NCBI GenBank assembly: GCA_003646745.1
Contig: QMLM01000042.1
Location: 1-9,794, forward strand
Direction of reading: 5' to 3'
Source: Deltaproteobacteria bacterium
GTDB taxonomy: Bacteria > Desulfobacterota > B13-G15 > RBG-16-54-18
DNA length: 9,794 nucleotides
The notes below the pieces were generated by a model, which saw nothing but the letters and a program-made list of their open reading frames with translations, was not told the origin of the DNA and made no database searches. A program made the position numbers and the translations under genes. Each line of letters starts with the position of its first letter. Positions within the stretch are counted from its first letter, which is position 1. Of the stretch, positions 1 to 6,929 are shown piece after piece.

Positions 1-1401
1 AAATACGGCGCTTGTCAAATCCCACCACAACCTCCTTTCAGAAACTGTCTGAGGAACTATTGTCTTCAATTCCATCTCCAAATCAGTAAGCTTTGTCAAC
101 CCTTCCCTCATTTCCCTCTCAGACCTCACCACCCCAGCATATCTCCACGCAATCTCCCTTATCCGCCGTCGGAGTTCTCCTAGCATCCTTTGGTTGGAGG
201 ATCGATGCCGTGAAAGGCCCTCAGAGAGCCGCCCCAGATTTGAGGAAGACCTGTGGTGAATAAAGGCATATTTAGCGGCATTACGGCCGGCGATCCTGCC
301 AAATACGATGCATTCGGTCAAGGCGTTTCCCCCCATCCTGTTGGCACCATGAAGCCCCCAAGCTACCTCTCCACAAGCGAAAAGGCCGGGTAAGGAGGTT
401 TGCCCCTCCTCATCTATCCTTACTCCACCTATAAAAAAATGGGCAGCAGGTGAGACAGCGAAGAGTTTACTCCTAAAATCAAATTTCATCCTTCTTAAAA
501 GGCTTAAAGGATGTCTCTCCCATGCCGAGTCAGGGACACTTCGGTAGTCCATATAGAGAGGTCCCCTAAGACACTCCTCAAAGAGCACAGTCGAAAACTC
601 ATCCCTTCTCGTTAATATGGCCTCGTTGGGGTTATCTATGTCATATTTTTTGAGGATGTCTTTGCCATCGGCATCGAGTAACCTTGCCTCCTTTGGATAA
701 GGGGGGTAAAGGAGAAACGAAGGGAGACCTGGTTCGGCTATCACAAAGGGATAGAATTGCACGAACTCCATATCCCACAGATCGAGCCCCGCCTTTGCAG
801 CTAGGTAGTATCCCTGACCCATTATCCCCTTTTGATTGTCGCTTCTGAGATAGATAGCTGCTGCACCACCGCTGGCCAGCACAACGGTCGGAGCATAAAT
901 AACTGCGTCCTCTCCAGCCCTGTCAAATCCCCTTACTCCAAACACCTCTCCACTGTTTTTCAAGATCTCTGTCACATAGAGGCCAGTTAATTTATCAACC
1001 CCCCTCAAGTTCTTTATTCTCTCCGCTAACACTCTCACCAAAGTTACACCGGGGATAAGTTCGGGACAGGGGGATTTGATAACATAATTGCGCGCTAATT
1101 CCACCAACTCGATCCCTAGGGAACGCAGCAACGAAAAGGCATGGGGGGCTTCTTTTGCCATCAATCTCACCAATAGTTCACAATTTATCTCCTTGCCCGT
1201 CTGTATGGTATCCCTGATGTATTCCTCAGGAGAGTAATGCATAGTGGGACCAGCAAACACTCCATTTGATAGCGCCGAGTTGGAGCCAATCCCTATGGGT
1301 CCTCGGTCTATGATCACCACCTCAGCACCTTGCACCTGAGCCTCTAAAGCTGCCACCATCCCCGCACAGCCTGCTCCTATAACAACAACATCCTTTTTCA
1401 T
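1..1401 (-). CDS. FAD-dependent oxidoreductase, fumarate reductase/SDH/NadB flavoprotein superfamily (3' end outside window)
   Basis: This reading frame is open from the ATG at 1401 to the left edge, giving 467 residues without the C-terminus; family members are commonly around 540-600 residues. Residues 1-13 (MKKDVVVIGAGCA) form the FAD-binding Rossmann GxGxxG start. A second FAD element, LASGGAA, lies near residues 176-182, and GLFACGEV near 338-345. Residues 351-362 (HGANRMGGNALT) form the conserved C-terminal FAD/substrate motif, and AHFFIGG (about 320-326) matches the THxxMGG motif. Other canonical features differ. The QFHPT histidine is Tyr217. The RGEGG stretch with the proton-shuttle arginine is absent, and YPKEARLLDADG lies in its place. 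The covalent-FAD histidine position reads SNSALSNG, suggesting non-covalent FAD. The substrate is therefore unknown. It could be a divergent fumarate reductase-type enzyme, but it is probably not a standard SdhA, FrdA or NadB. The Shine-Dalgarno is weak; the start was chosen from the Rossmann motif. It is transcribed divergently from fmdB. Confidence 0.88.
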   Translation of the reverse strand, partial: MKKDVVVIGAGCAGMVAALEAQVQGAEVVIIDRGPIGIGSNSALSNGVFAGPTMHYSPEEYIRDTIQTGKEINCELLVRLMAKEAPHAFSLLRSLGIELVELARNYVIKSPCPELIPGVTLVRVLAERIKNLRGVDKLTGLYVTEILKNSGEVFGVRGFDRAGEDAVIYAPTVVLASGGAAAIYLRSDNQKGIMGQGYYLAAKAGLDLWDMEFVQFYPFVIAEPGLPSFLLYPPYPKEARLLDADGKDILKKYDIDNPNEAILTRRDEFSTVLFEECLRGPLYMDYRSVPDSAWERHPLSLLRRMKFDFRSKLFAVSPAAHFFIGGVRIDEEGQTSLPGLFACGEVAWGLHGANRMGGNALTECIVFGRIAGRNAAKYAFIHHRSSSNLGRLSEGLSRHRSSNQRMLGELRRRIREIAWRYAGVVRSEREMREGLTKLTDLEMELKTIVPQTVSERRLWWDLTSAVF

Positions 1402-1439
1402 CGAGTAAATTCTTTCATTCTTTTGGCTAAAAATCAAGA

Positions 1440-1448
1440 ATTCTACCA
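1440..1448 (-). promoter_or_regulatory. Possible extended -10 promoter for the flavoprotein gene
   Basis: On the minus strand the sequence reads TGGTAGAAT, an extended -10 (TGn plus TAGAAT), about 40 nt upstream of the flavoprotein ATG at 1401. There is no convincing -35 at 17 nt spacing, which extended -10 promoters tolerate. This rests on a motif match alone. Confidence 0.25.
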
Positions 1449-1518
1449 CTTATCGAGACCGAAGCACTAAGTCGAACCCCTCGTATAGAAACACTTTTCT
1501 GACAATGACTTAAGATCT

Positions 1519-1563
1519 GCCCTTTACAAGGGGGACAATGACACCTATAATGATGTTTGTTGG
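1519..1563 (+). repeat. 45-nt leader repeat, copy A
   Basis: This stretch matches 2036-2080 at 36 of 45 positions without gaps. The first 16 bases, GCCCTTTACAAGGGGG, are identical, as is the core ACCTATAATGA. It includes the small hairpin CCCTT-TAC-AAGGG. In copy B the differing bases create a perfect Shine-Dalgarno; in this copy those bases read ACAA instead of GAGG. It lies between the two divergent genes, just upstream of the putative fmdB promoter. It may be a dispersed intergenic repeat, a shared regulatory site, or the relic of a duplicated gene start. Confidence 0.6.
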
Positions 1564-1579
1564 AAGTGTTCAAACGGAC

Positions 1580-1608
1580 TCGAAAAATGTCTTAAAAGAT
1601 CTTATATT
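1580..1608 (+). promoter_or_regulatory. Possible promoter for fmdB
   Basis: TCGAAA (1580-1585, four of six matches to TTGACA) and TATATT (1603-1608) are separated by 17 nt in an AT-rich stretch. The -10 ends about 40 nt before the fmdB ATG at 1648. This is the best promoter-like pair in the gap but rests on motif resemblance only. Confidence 0.3.
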
Positions 1609-1647
1609 TAATGCGGCAGAATTAAAAAATATATTAGGGAACGAAAA

Positions 1648-1866
1648 ATGCCCATTTTTGAATATCAGTGTTTGGAGTGCGGTGAGGGGTTTGAAACCCT
1701 GGTTTTTGGCGATCAAGACGTCTGCTGTCCTAAATGCAGCGCTAAAAATGTTAAGAAACTCCTCTCTACCTTCAGCCATAAGAGCAATGGTAAGATATCA
1801 AGTTCGAAGAGTTCTTCCTGCAGTTCTTGTAACGCCACCAGTTGCAAGACCTGCGGCATTTCTTAA
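1648..1866 (+). CDS. fmdB: FmdB-family zinc ribbon protein
   Basis: This 72-residue protein begins MPIFEYQCLECGEGFETLV, the hallmark N-terminus of the FmdB/CxxC zinc-ribbon family. The zinc ligands are two CxxC knuckles, CLEC at residues 8-11 and CPKC at 27-30, followed by the family's KNVKKLLSTFS segment. The tail (about residues 54-71) is rich in Ser and Cys, with CSSC and CKTC pairs, as is common in the family. It was named for a putative regulator in a formamide/amide utilisation locus of Methylophilus, but its molecular role is unclear; a nucleic-acid or metal-binding regulatory role is an inference. An AGGGA Shine-Dalgarno at 1636-1640 sits 7 nt before the ATG. The next gene on the same strand begins 200 nt downstream, so co-transcription is possible but unproven. 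Confidence 0.9.
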   Translation: MPIFEYQCLECGEGFETLVFGDQDVCCPKCSAKNVKKLLSTFSHKSNGKISSSKSSSCSSCNATSCKTCGIS

Positions 1867-1930
1867 TACACTCTTTCGGCTTTCTTTCATCCGGCTCCCT
1901 TCTGCCTAACCCTCAAGGCCTACCGCCCCC

Positions 1931-1948
1931 GCTCAACCTGCTCAACCT
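1931..1948 (+). repeat. Tandem 9-bp direct repeat (two copies)
   Basis: GCTCAACCT occurs twice in tandem in the spacer between fmdB and the AsmA-like gene, followed by a partial third start (GC). It has no known function and may be a simple slippage product. Confidence 0.5.
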
Positions 1949-2007
1949 GCTTCTAAGAATGACTCCATTTCTTATCGTCTCTACTCCCCTGTCTTTTTGC
2001 CCAGATT

Positions 2008-2025
2008 AGAGAATATCCTTTCTCT
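2008..2025 (+). other. Short hairpin in the AsmA-like gene leader
   Basis: AGAGAA (2008-2013) and TTCTCT (2020-2025) are perfect inverted repeats around a 6-nt loop. The stem is short and AT-leaning, and no U-tract follows, so it does not look like an intrinsic terminator for fmdB. It lies 41 nt before the start codon and could be a weak leader structure or chance. Confidence 0.3.
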
Positions 2026-2035
2026 GCCAGGACCC

Positions 2036-2080
2036 GCCCTTTACAAGGGGGGAGGTGATACCTATAATGAGGTACGTGGG
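2036..2080 (+). repeat. 45-nt leader repeat, copy B (contains RBS and start of the AsmA-like gene)
   Basis: This is the second copy of the element at 1519-1563 (36 of 45 identical). It contains a CCCTT-TAC-AAGGG hairpin (2037-2049), then GGAGGTGAT (2051-2059), which is fully complementary to the 16S rRNA 3' tail, then CCTATA and the ATG at 2067. This Shine-Dalgarno, 7 nt before the ATG, supports 2067 as the start rather than the in-frame GTG at 2055, which lies inside the Shine-Dalgarno itself. Confidence 0.65.
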
Positions 2081-4877
2081 AAAAACAGGTATAACAAAGA
2101 TCCTTTTTCTCCTCTTTTTCATCTTCCTTATCGCCTTCGCCACCTTTATCCTCCCCCATATAGACATGAAATGGCTTAGAAACAGGATAGCGGAGGAGGC
2201 GTCATCGAGACTCAAAGGGAAGGTATTAATATCCCACGCCTATCTTTCCCTCCTCCCCCAGCCCCATATCCAACTAAAGGGGATAAGGATTAAATCAACC
2301 CATTGGGGGGAATTCATATCCGAAGATGTGGGGATACTTCTGCATTTGAAGCCGCTTTTGAAAAGAGAGGTTGCCTTAAAAAGGCTCTCTCTTAAAGGGC
2401 CCGTCTTTAACCTTATTCTCACTAAAGGAGCTATTGCGAAGGGTGAGGAGGGAATTTCATATCTTAGAAAGATAATGGAGCATAAAATCCCTATTTTGGA
2501 GTTAGAAGGAGGGAGGATAAACGTCCTGAGGCCTGGGGAGAGAAAGCCCTCTTTTAAAATAAAGGCGCTGGAAGGCAGTATTGTCCCTAAGGGAGAAGAA
2601 AAGATCGAATTGCGGCTTCGCTTCTCCAGCAACGTGGCATCAAGGATGGAGCTAATAGCGAGGGGTGACCCGGCCTTGGGGAGGGGGTGGTTTGAGCTTT
2701 CTGCCAAGGGAATATCTCTGGGGAAATTGATCCCCCTTATAGGGTGGAAAGGGATCTATGCCACTGCATCTCGCATGGATCTGCATGTACGTGGAGAAGC
2801 CAAACGTTGGGACAAGATCAAGCTGCGATTGGAAGGAGGGGACTTTCGGATTACCTTTGTATGTAAGGGAAGAGAGCAGCAGATAAGGGGACGCAGTTGG
2901 GAGGGGGTATTGGAGCGGGAGGAAAATCTCTGGAGTGGGAGCATTGACTCCCTCGAACTCCTCACACCCTCTTTGCGGCTTTCGGCTTGGGCGAAGGGAA
3001 AAAGGGGAGAATATTTCTCCTTTCTCATCAAGGGGAAGGGTGTGAGCGTAGAAGAGATCAGAAAAATGGCCCTAAAATTGATGGGTGAGGACGAAACGGT
3101 CAAAGAGATCTTTCATATCCTGCAAGCTGGTGAGGTTTCTCAGATCGTCTGCTCTGGAGAGGGGAAAGACTTCAGAGAGGCCCTGGATATGGAGCACAAC
3201 GTCAGGATCCGCGGCACCCTGTCTGGTGGGAAAATATTAGTACCGGCAGGACCTCTCCCCTTAGAGGAGGTATCGGGTGAAGCAGAAATTTCACAAGCCG
3301 TCATGCGAGCTTGGGATATCGAGGCACGCCTGGGGAGGTCACTGGCCAAAAGGGGTATGTTAACCATTGGTCTGATAGCGGACAGGGACATCTTTCACCT
3401 GGAGGCCGAGATAGAGGCCGATGCAGAGGACGTCGTTCGCTATTTACCCATGGTCCTCCAGGGCAGTGGTATGGAGAAAGAGATAAAGAGGTTTCAAGAG
3501 GTGAAAGGGTGGGGAAAGGGAAGGCTCGTTTTAGGAGAAGACATCCATGATATACGGCCAAAGGTAGAGGTCGAGGATCTTCAAGTCTCTTTCCGTCATG
3601 AGCTTTCCCCGTGGCCCATTTCCCTAGAAGAGGGAAAGCTTTCTTTTCTAGAAGGGGTGCTTAGCTGGAAGGAGGTAAAGGGAAGGTGGGGCAAGAGCGC
3701 CTTAGCTCATGGAGCAGGCAGGATCTGTTTTGCGGGGGATAGACCCTCCCTGGAGATATCTCACCTAGAAGGTAATGTAATCCTAGAAGAGATGGGGAAT
3801 TGGCTGATGAGCAGTTTGGGGCTGGAGGGGCTAAAATCTCTGGGGGGAGAGCTCGAGCTTAAGGATATGAGGCTTAAGGCCACCTTTAATCCCCTCCAGG
3901 CCGAGGACGTTTCCTTCCATGCATGGACCGATGATCTTTTCATCCATCCATCCTTTTCCTCCAATGCCCTTCTTCTAAAAAGGGGTGAAATCAGATGCGA
4001 TAACGGCCTTGGTCTGAAGACATCAGGGGATGACAGAATAAGGACCTTCGGAAAAGTTGCCTGGAAGGCCGATAACATATTATGGAGAGATTACAACTGG
4101 AAAAACACAGAAGGAATCATCGCTTTCAAGGATCATGGGGTCGAGATAACGGTTGCCAGAGCCACACTCTGCGGCATTAACTTTCAAGGGAATGTATCGC
4201 CACATGGGGACTTAACCACTTTAGAGTTTCAGCTCTGGGCAAAAGGAGCCGATCTCCCCCAAACTATATCATGTCTGGGAGGCAAGGCCCTTATTGAAGG
4301 GAAATTCCGCCTAGAGGCAAATATAAAGGCCACTGGCAAAAAGGACCCATTTTACCAGACTTCCCAAGGAACCCTTGTCTTCTATTCCAAAAAAGGGAGG
4401 ATCTACCGCTGGACCCTCCTCTCCCGCCTTTTCTCCCTCCTTAATATTATAGAATATTTTAAAGGCAAATTTCCGGACATTACCAAAAAGGGGTTCCCAT
4501 ATGATAAATTTACAATAAAAGGGGAGTTAAAGAATGGGTTACTTCAATTGAAGGAGGCGGTGATAGATGGGCCGGCGATGAAAATAGTAGGAGAAGGAAA
4601 GATCGACCTCTTAAAAGGAGAAGCAAACCTGGTGGTACTCATGGCACCCCTGAAGACGGTGGATGTTGTCATAAACCATATACCCGTCTTGGGAAAGGTC
4701 CTGACGGGAAAGAGCGGTACTTTTATATCTGTGCCCTTCAGCATCAAGGGTTCCCTTTACAACCCCAAGATAACTCCTCTTCCTCCATCGGCCGTAGGGG
4801 CTAGTCTCTGGGGTCTGTTAAAAAGAACCCTCCAGGCCCCCATGGAGATGATCAAGCCGGTATTGCCAAAAAAATGA
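2067..4877 (+). CDS. AsmA-like envelope protein (large, single N-terminal membrane anchor)
   Basis: The 936-residue protein starts with a short basic segment and a hydrophobic helix at about residues 12-29 (KILFLLFFIFLIAF), consistent with an inner-membrane anchor leaving the rest in the periplasm. Residues 30-110 resemble the AsmA N-terminal pattern, with a helix like WLRNRIAEEASSRLKGKV and then short beta segments such as LKGIRIK and LKRLSLKGP. The long middle has repetitive beta-rich segments without cysteine or catalytic motifs. The C-terminus (about 775-936) has the AsmA-like C-terminal signature: LLSRLFSLLNIIEYF, then IKGELKNGLLQLK, VGEGKIDLLKGEANL, and a final FSIKGSLYNPKITPLP. Related proteins (AsmA, YhdP, TamB, YicH) are implicated in lipid transport or outer-membrane homeostasis; which of these roles applies cannot be told here. 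It ends 176 nt from flxA, transcribed convergently. Confidence 0.85.
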   Translation: MRYVGKTGITKILFLLFFIFLIAFATFILPHIDMKWLRNRIAEEASSRLKGKVLISHAYLSLLPQPHIQLKGIRIKSTHWGEFISEDVGILLHLKPLLKREVALKRLSLKGPVFNLILTKGAIAKGEEGISYLRKIMEHKIPILELEGGRINVLRPGERKPSFKIKALEGSIVPKGEEKIELRLRFSSNVASRMELIARGDPALGRGWFELSAKGISLGKLIPLIGWKGIYATASRMDLHVRGEAKRWDKIKLRLEGGDFRITFVCKGREQQIRGRSWEGVLEREENLWSGSIDSLELLTPSLRLSAWAKGKRGEYFSFLIKGKGVSVEEIRKMALKLMGEDETVKEIFHILQAGEVSQIVCSGEGKDFREALDMEHNVRIRGTLSGGKILVPAGPLPLEEVSGEAEISQAVMRAWDIEARLGRSLAKRGMLTIGLIADRDIFHLEAEIEADAEDVVRYLPMVLQGSGMEKEIKRFQEVKGWGKGRLVLGEDIHDIRPKVEVEDLQVSFRHELSPWPISLEEGKLSFLEGVLSWKEVKGRWGKSALAHGAGRICFAGDRPSLEISHLEGNVILEEMGNWLMSSLGLEGLKSLGGELELKDMRLKATFNPLQAEDVSFHAWTDDLFIHPSFSSNALLLKRGEIRCDNGLGLKTSGDDRIRTFGKVAWKADNILWRDYNWKNTEGIIAFKDHGVEITVARATLCGINFQGNVSPHGDLTTLEFQLWAKGADLPQTISCLGGKALIEGKFRLEANIKATGKKDPFYQTSQGTLVFYSKKGRIYRWTLLSRLFSLLNIIEYFKGKFPDITKKGFPYDKFTIKGELKNGLLQLKEAVIDGPAMKIVGEGKIDLLKGEANLVVLMAPLKTVDVVINHIPVLGKVLTGKSGTFISVPFSIKGSLYNPKITPLPPSAVGASLWGLLKRTLQAPMEMIKPVLPKK

Positions 4878-5053
4878 CTGTCCTTAGCCCTCCCTAAATC
4901 TGATACGTTCAAAGAGCTCACTAAGCGGTCTGCCCTCCAGGGATTCGCTACCACCTACCTCAGCCAGGGCCAGATATAGGCGTCATGGGGCGGGAAGTCT
5001 TGACAAGAGTCATGTCTACAATAAATATTCAACTGAATCTAGGGTAGGCAAGA
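4878..5053. other. Convergent intergenic gap with no clear terminator
   Basis: This 176-nt gap lies between the stop of the AsmA-like gene and the flxA stop. I see no GC-rich hairpin followed by a U-tract on either strand. Only weak inverted repeats are visible: TGAC-AAGA-GTCA at 5001-5012, and ATTCA-AC-TGAAT near 5026-5037. No small RNA or small coding frame can be supported. Confidence 0.5.
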
Positions 5054-5890
5054 TTACAACTCGGGGGGCAATTCCTTCAATTGGGCCAAGGTAAAGACCG
5101 GACCATCGGCGCAGACGTACTTGGTGCCGATGTTGCAACGCCCACAAAGCCCCACCCCACACTTCATCCTTCGCTCCAGGGTGGTAACAACCTGTTCGTC
5201 ACCGAACCCGAGCTCGGCCAAGGCCTGAAGGGTAAAACGGATCATGATGGGAGGACCGCAGGTGATGGCCACTTTGTCTTTTGGGGAGGGGGCGAGTTCA
5301 CGCAGCACATTGGGGACCAACCCTACCTTCTTCTCCCACCCGGGGAATTCTCTGTCCACCGTGAGGATGAGCTCCATGTCATCCCTCTGCCCCCACTGCT
5401 GTAGCTCCTCCTTATAACAGAGGTCATCAGGCGTCCGTGCCCCGTATAGAAGGGTGATCTTTCCGTAGTCGCTGCGATTATCCAACATAAAAAGTAGAAG
5501 CGTCCTCAACGGTGCCATTCCAATCCCCCCGCCGATAAAGAGGATGTCCTTCCCCTTCATCTCCTCGTAAGGGAACCAATTACCCAGAGGGCCTCTCACC
5601 CCTATGGGGTCCCCTTCCTTCAATTGGTGAATCCTGGCGGTGACCTCCCCTGCCCGCATGACGCTGAACTGGAGATGTTCGGTCCTAGTGGGCGGAGAGT
5701 TGATCACAAAGGTTGCCTCCCCCACGCCGAAGACTGATAACTGGGCCACCTGCCCTGGCTCAAAGCGGAAAGAATTCATGCGCTCCTGGTCATTAAGAAC
5801 CACCTGCAGGGACTTGATGTTGGAGGTCTCCTGAATTACCTTGACCACCGTGCCTATCTGGGGGAGATATGGGTTTGGGATGCTAGCCAT
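5054..5890 (-). CDS. flxA: FlxA, FAD/NAD(P)-binding oxidoreductase subunit (sulfhydrogenase gamma-like)
   Basis: This 278-residue protein belongs to the ferredoxin-NADP+ reductase-like family that includes sulfhydrogenase gamma and DHOD electron-transfer subunits. An FAD-binding barrel comes first (FEPGQ about 43-47, FVINSPPT 61-68). The NAD(P) domain has GGGIGMAP (120-127) and ITCGPP (209-214). A C-terminal [2Fe-2S] motif is formed by Cys244, Cys249, Cys252 and Cys260 (C-x4-C-x2-C-x7-C). In Hdr-Flx complexes this subunit is expected to exchange electrons with NAD(P)H and pass them to FlxB/FlxC; this assignment comes from family and context. The ATG at 5890 was chosen because a GGGAGG Shine-Dalgarno lies 9 nt upstream and the conserved sequence begins there. 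A start at 5926 would add 12 unconserved residues. The gene overlaps the flxB stop by 8 nt and is the last gene of the operon. No hydrogenase subunits follow, so NAD(P)H rather than H2 is the likely partner. Confidence 0.9.
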   Translation of the reverse strand: MASIPNPYLPQIGTVVKVIQETSNIKSLQVVLNDQERMNSFRFEPGQVAQLSVFGVGEATFVINSPPTRTEHLQFSVMRAGEVTARIHQLKEGDPIGVRGPLGNWFPYEEMKGKDILFIGGGIGMAPLRTLLLFMLDNRSDYGKITLLYGARTPDDLCYKEELQQWGQRDDMELILTVDREFPGWEKKVGLVPNVLRELAPSPKDKVAITCGPPIMIRFTLQALAELGFGDEQVVTTLERRMKCGVGLCGRCNIGTKYVCADGPVFTLAQLKELPPEL

Positions 5891-6929
5891 AGGCCTTCGC
5901 CTCCCGCAAGACCTGACGAATGTCAAGGGATACCGGACAACTCTTTATGCAGCGACCACAACCACAACATCCTATCATACCTTCATAATTGATGGGGTGA
6001 TAGCTGAATTTATGTCCGACGCGGTTTCGGTACCTCTCGGCTTTAGTGGGGCGGGGATTGTGGCCACTGGCCTCCAGGGTATACTGATAAAACATGCAGG
6101 AGTCCCAGGTGCGGACCCTCTCCCCTTCTAATCCCGCGGCCTCATCTGTGATGTTAAAACAATAGCAGGTTGGACAAAGATAGGTACAGGCCCCACAGCT
6201 TATGCATTTGGCTGAAACCCGTTCCCAAAAATCGGTGCTAAATAATTCCATAAGCCTCTGGGGAATCCCCTCTAAATCGAGCTCGCTCTCTAATTTAATC
6301 CCCTCCTTTGCCCTTTGGGCCTCCTCAACCCTCTCCTGGGCTGACACAAAGGCCTCATCCTGTAACAACTCCTTCCCCTTTTCGGTTATCGCCTCGGCAA
6401 GGTACCCCTCGGTTATAGGGGTAAGGACTAGGTCGGACCCTTCTGTATCAGTAGGTCCTGTACCAACACTGGTGCAAAAACAGGTATTTTGCGGCTGGGT
6501 GCAGAAGATGGTGACGATAGTAGTCTGCTGTCGGCGGGAGCTATAATATGGATCCTCGTATGGTCCTGCTGTGAAGACGGAGTCAAATACCCTAAAACCC
6601 CGGGCGTCACAAGGACGAGCCCCGAAGATGATGGTCCGGGGGGCACTCTGCGGGGCTTCTTCCACCTGGAGCTCAATCTTTTGGGGATCTTCCGGGTCCT
6701 TGCGATATGTGTAGCTCAACAGACGCTCGGTTTGGGGGAAGATGATCTCCTTTGCAGGGGCAGTGGTCTGCCGGTCGAGGACGATCTGGACGCCCTCCCT
6801 GTACTCTTGAAAAAGGACTGTGGTCTCCGAGACCTTCACCGGGGCAAAGACCCGATATCTTTCCCCCAGCCGCTTTAATAACGTGGGTATCTTTTCGGCC
6901 GCTAAAAACCGCACCTCTGGAGTTACCAT
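5883..6929 (-). CDS. flxB: FlxB, 4Fe-4S dicluster protein (sulfhydrogenase beta-like)
   Basis: This 348-residue protein resembles sulfhydrogenase beta (HydB) and the anaerobic sulfite reductase A-like subunits. The N-terminal domain carries the family motif GARPCDARGFRVFD (about 103-116), DPYYSSRR (126-133), and a CFC cysteine cluster (Cys150, Cys152, with Cys143 nearby). The C-terminal ferredoxin part has CISCGACTYLCP (Cys242, 245, 248, 252) and CGCGRCIKSCP (Cys322, 324, 327, 331), giving two likely [4Fe-4S] clusters; further cysteines lie at 255, 257 and 278. Its role is electron relay between FlxA and the Hdr side; this follows from family and context. An AGGAG Shine-Dalgarno sits 5 nt before the ATG at 6929, inside the end of flxC. 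The ATG overlaps the flxC stop as ATGGTAA, typical of translational coupling. Confidence 0.9.
   Translation of the reverse strand: MVTPEVRFLAAEKIPTLLKRLGERYRVFAPVKVSETTVLFQEYREGVQIVLDRQTTAPAKEIIFPQTERLLSYTYRKDPEDPQKIELQVEEAPQSAPRTIIFGARPCDARGFRVFDSVFTAGPYEDPYYSSRRQQTTIVTIFCTQPQNTCFCTSVGTGPTDTEGSDLVLTPITEGYLAEAITEKGKELLQDEAFVSAQERVEEAQRAKEGIKLESELDLEGIPQRLMELFSTDFWERVSAKCISCGACTYLCPTCYCFNITDEAAGLEGERVRTWDSCMFYQYTLEASGHNPRPTKAERYRNRVGHKFSYHPINYEGMIGCCGCGRCIKSCPVSLDIRQVLREAKAYG

Noticed and set aside
1538..1909. Plus-strand frame of 123 codons overlapping fmdB
   Set aside because: It covers the well-supported FmdB zinc-ribbon gene in another frame. Its product shows no family pattern, and only its first nine codons resemble the AsmA-like gene start, which the leader repeat explains.
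1931..1948. CRISPR-like or origin-like repeat array
   Set aside because: There are only two 9-bp units in direct tandem, with no spacers and no flanking DnaA-box or cas features.
2055..2066. GTG at 2055 as the start of the AsmA-like protein
   Set aside because: The GTG is part of the Shine-Dalgarno GGAGGTGAT itself. The ATG at 2067 has correct spacing from it.
4878..5053. Intrinsic terminator between the convergent genes
   Set aside because: Only short stems are visible (TGAC/GTCA, ATTCA/TGAAT), with no GC-rich stem plus U-tract on either strand.
5891..5926. Upstream start for flxA at 5926
   Set aside because: It would add 12 residues (MTFVRSCGRRRP) encoded by the end of flxB in another frame. 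The ATG at 5890 has a good Shine-Dalgarno and begins the conserved sequence.
5841..6131. Plus-strand frame antisense to flxA/flxB
   Set aside because: Its product shows no recognisable family pattern, and it lies wholly opposite strongly conserved cysteine-motif genes.
5054..6929. Complete NiFe sulfhydrogenase operon
   Set aside because: FlxA and FlxB resemble the gamma and beta subunits, but no alpha or delta hydrogenase subunit, and no NiFe CxxC ligand motif, appears in the window. The neighbours are FlxC, FlxD and HdrA.
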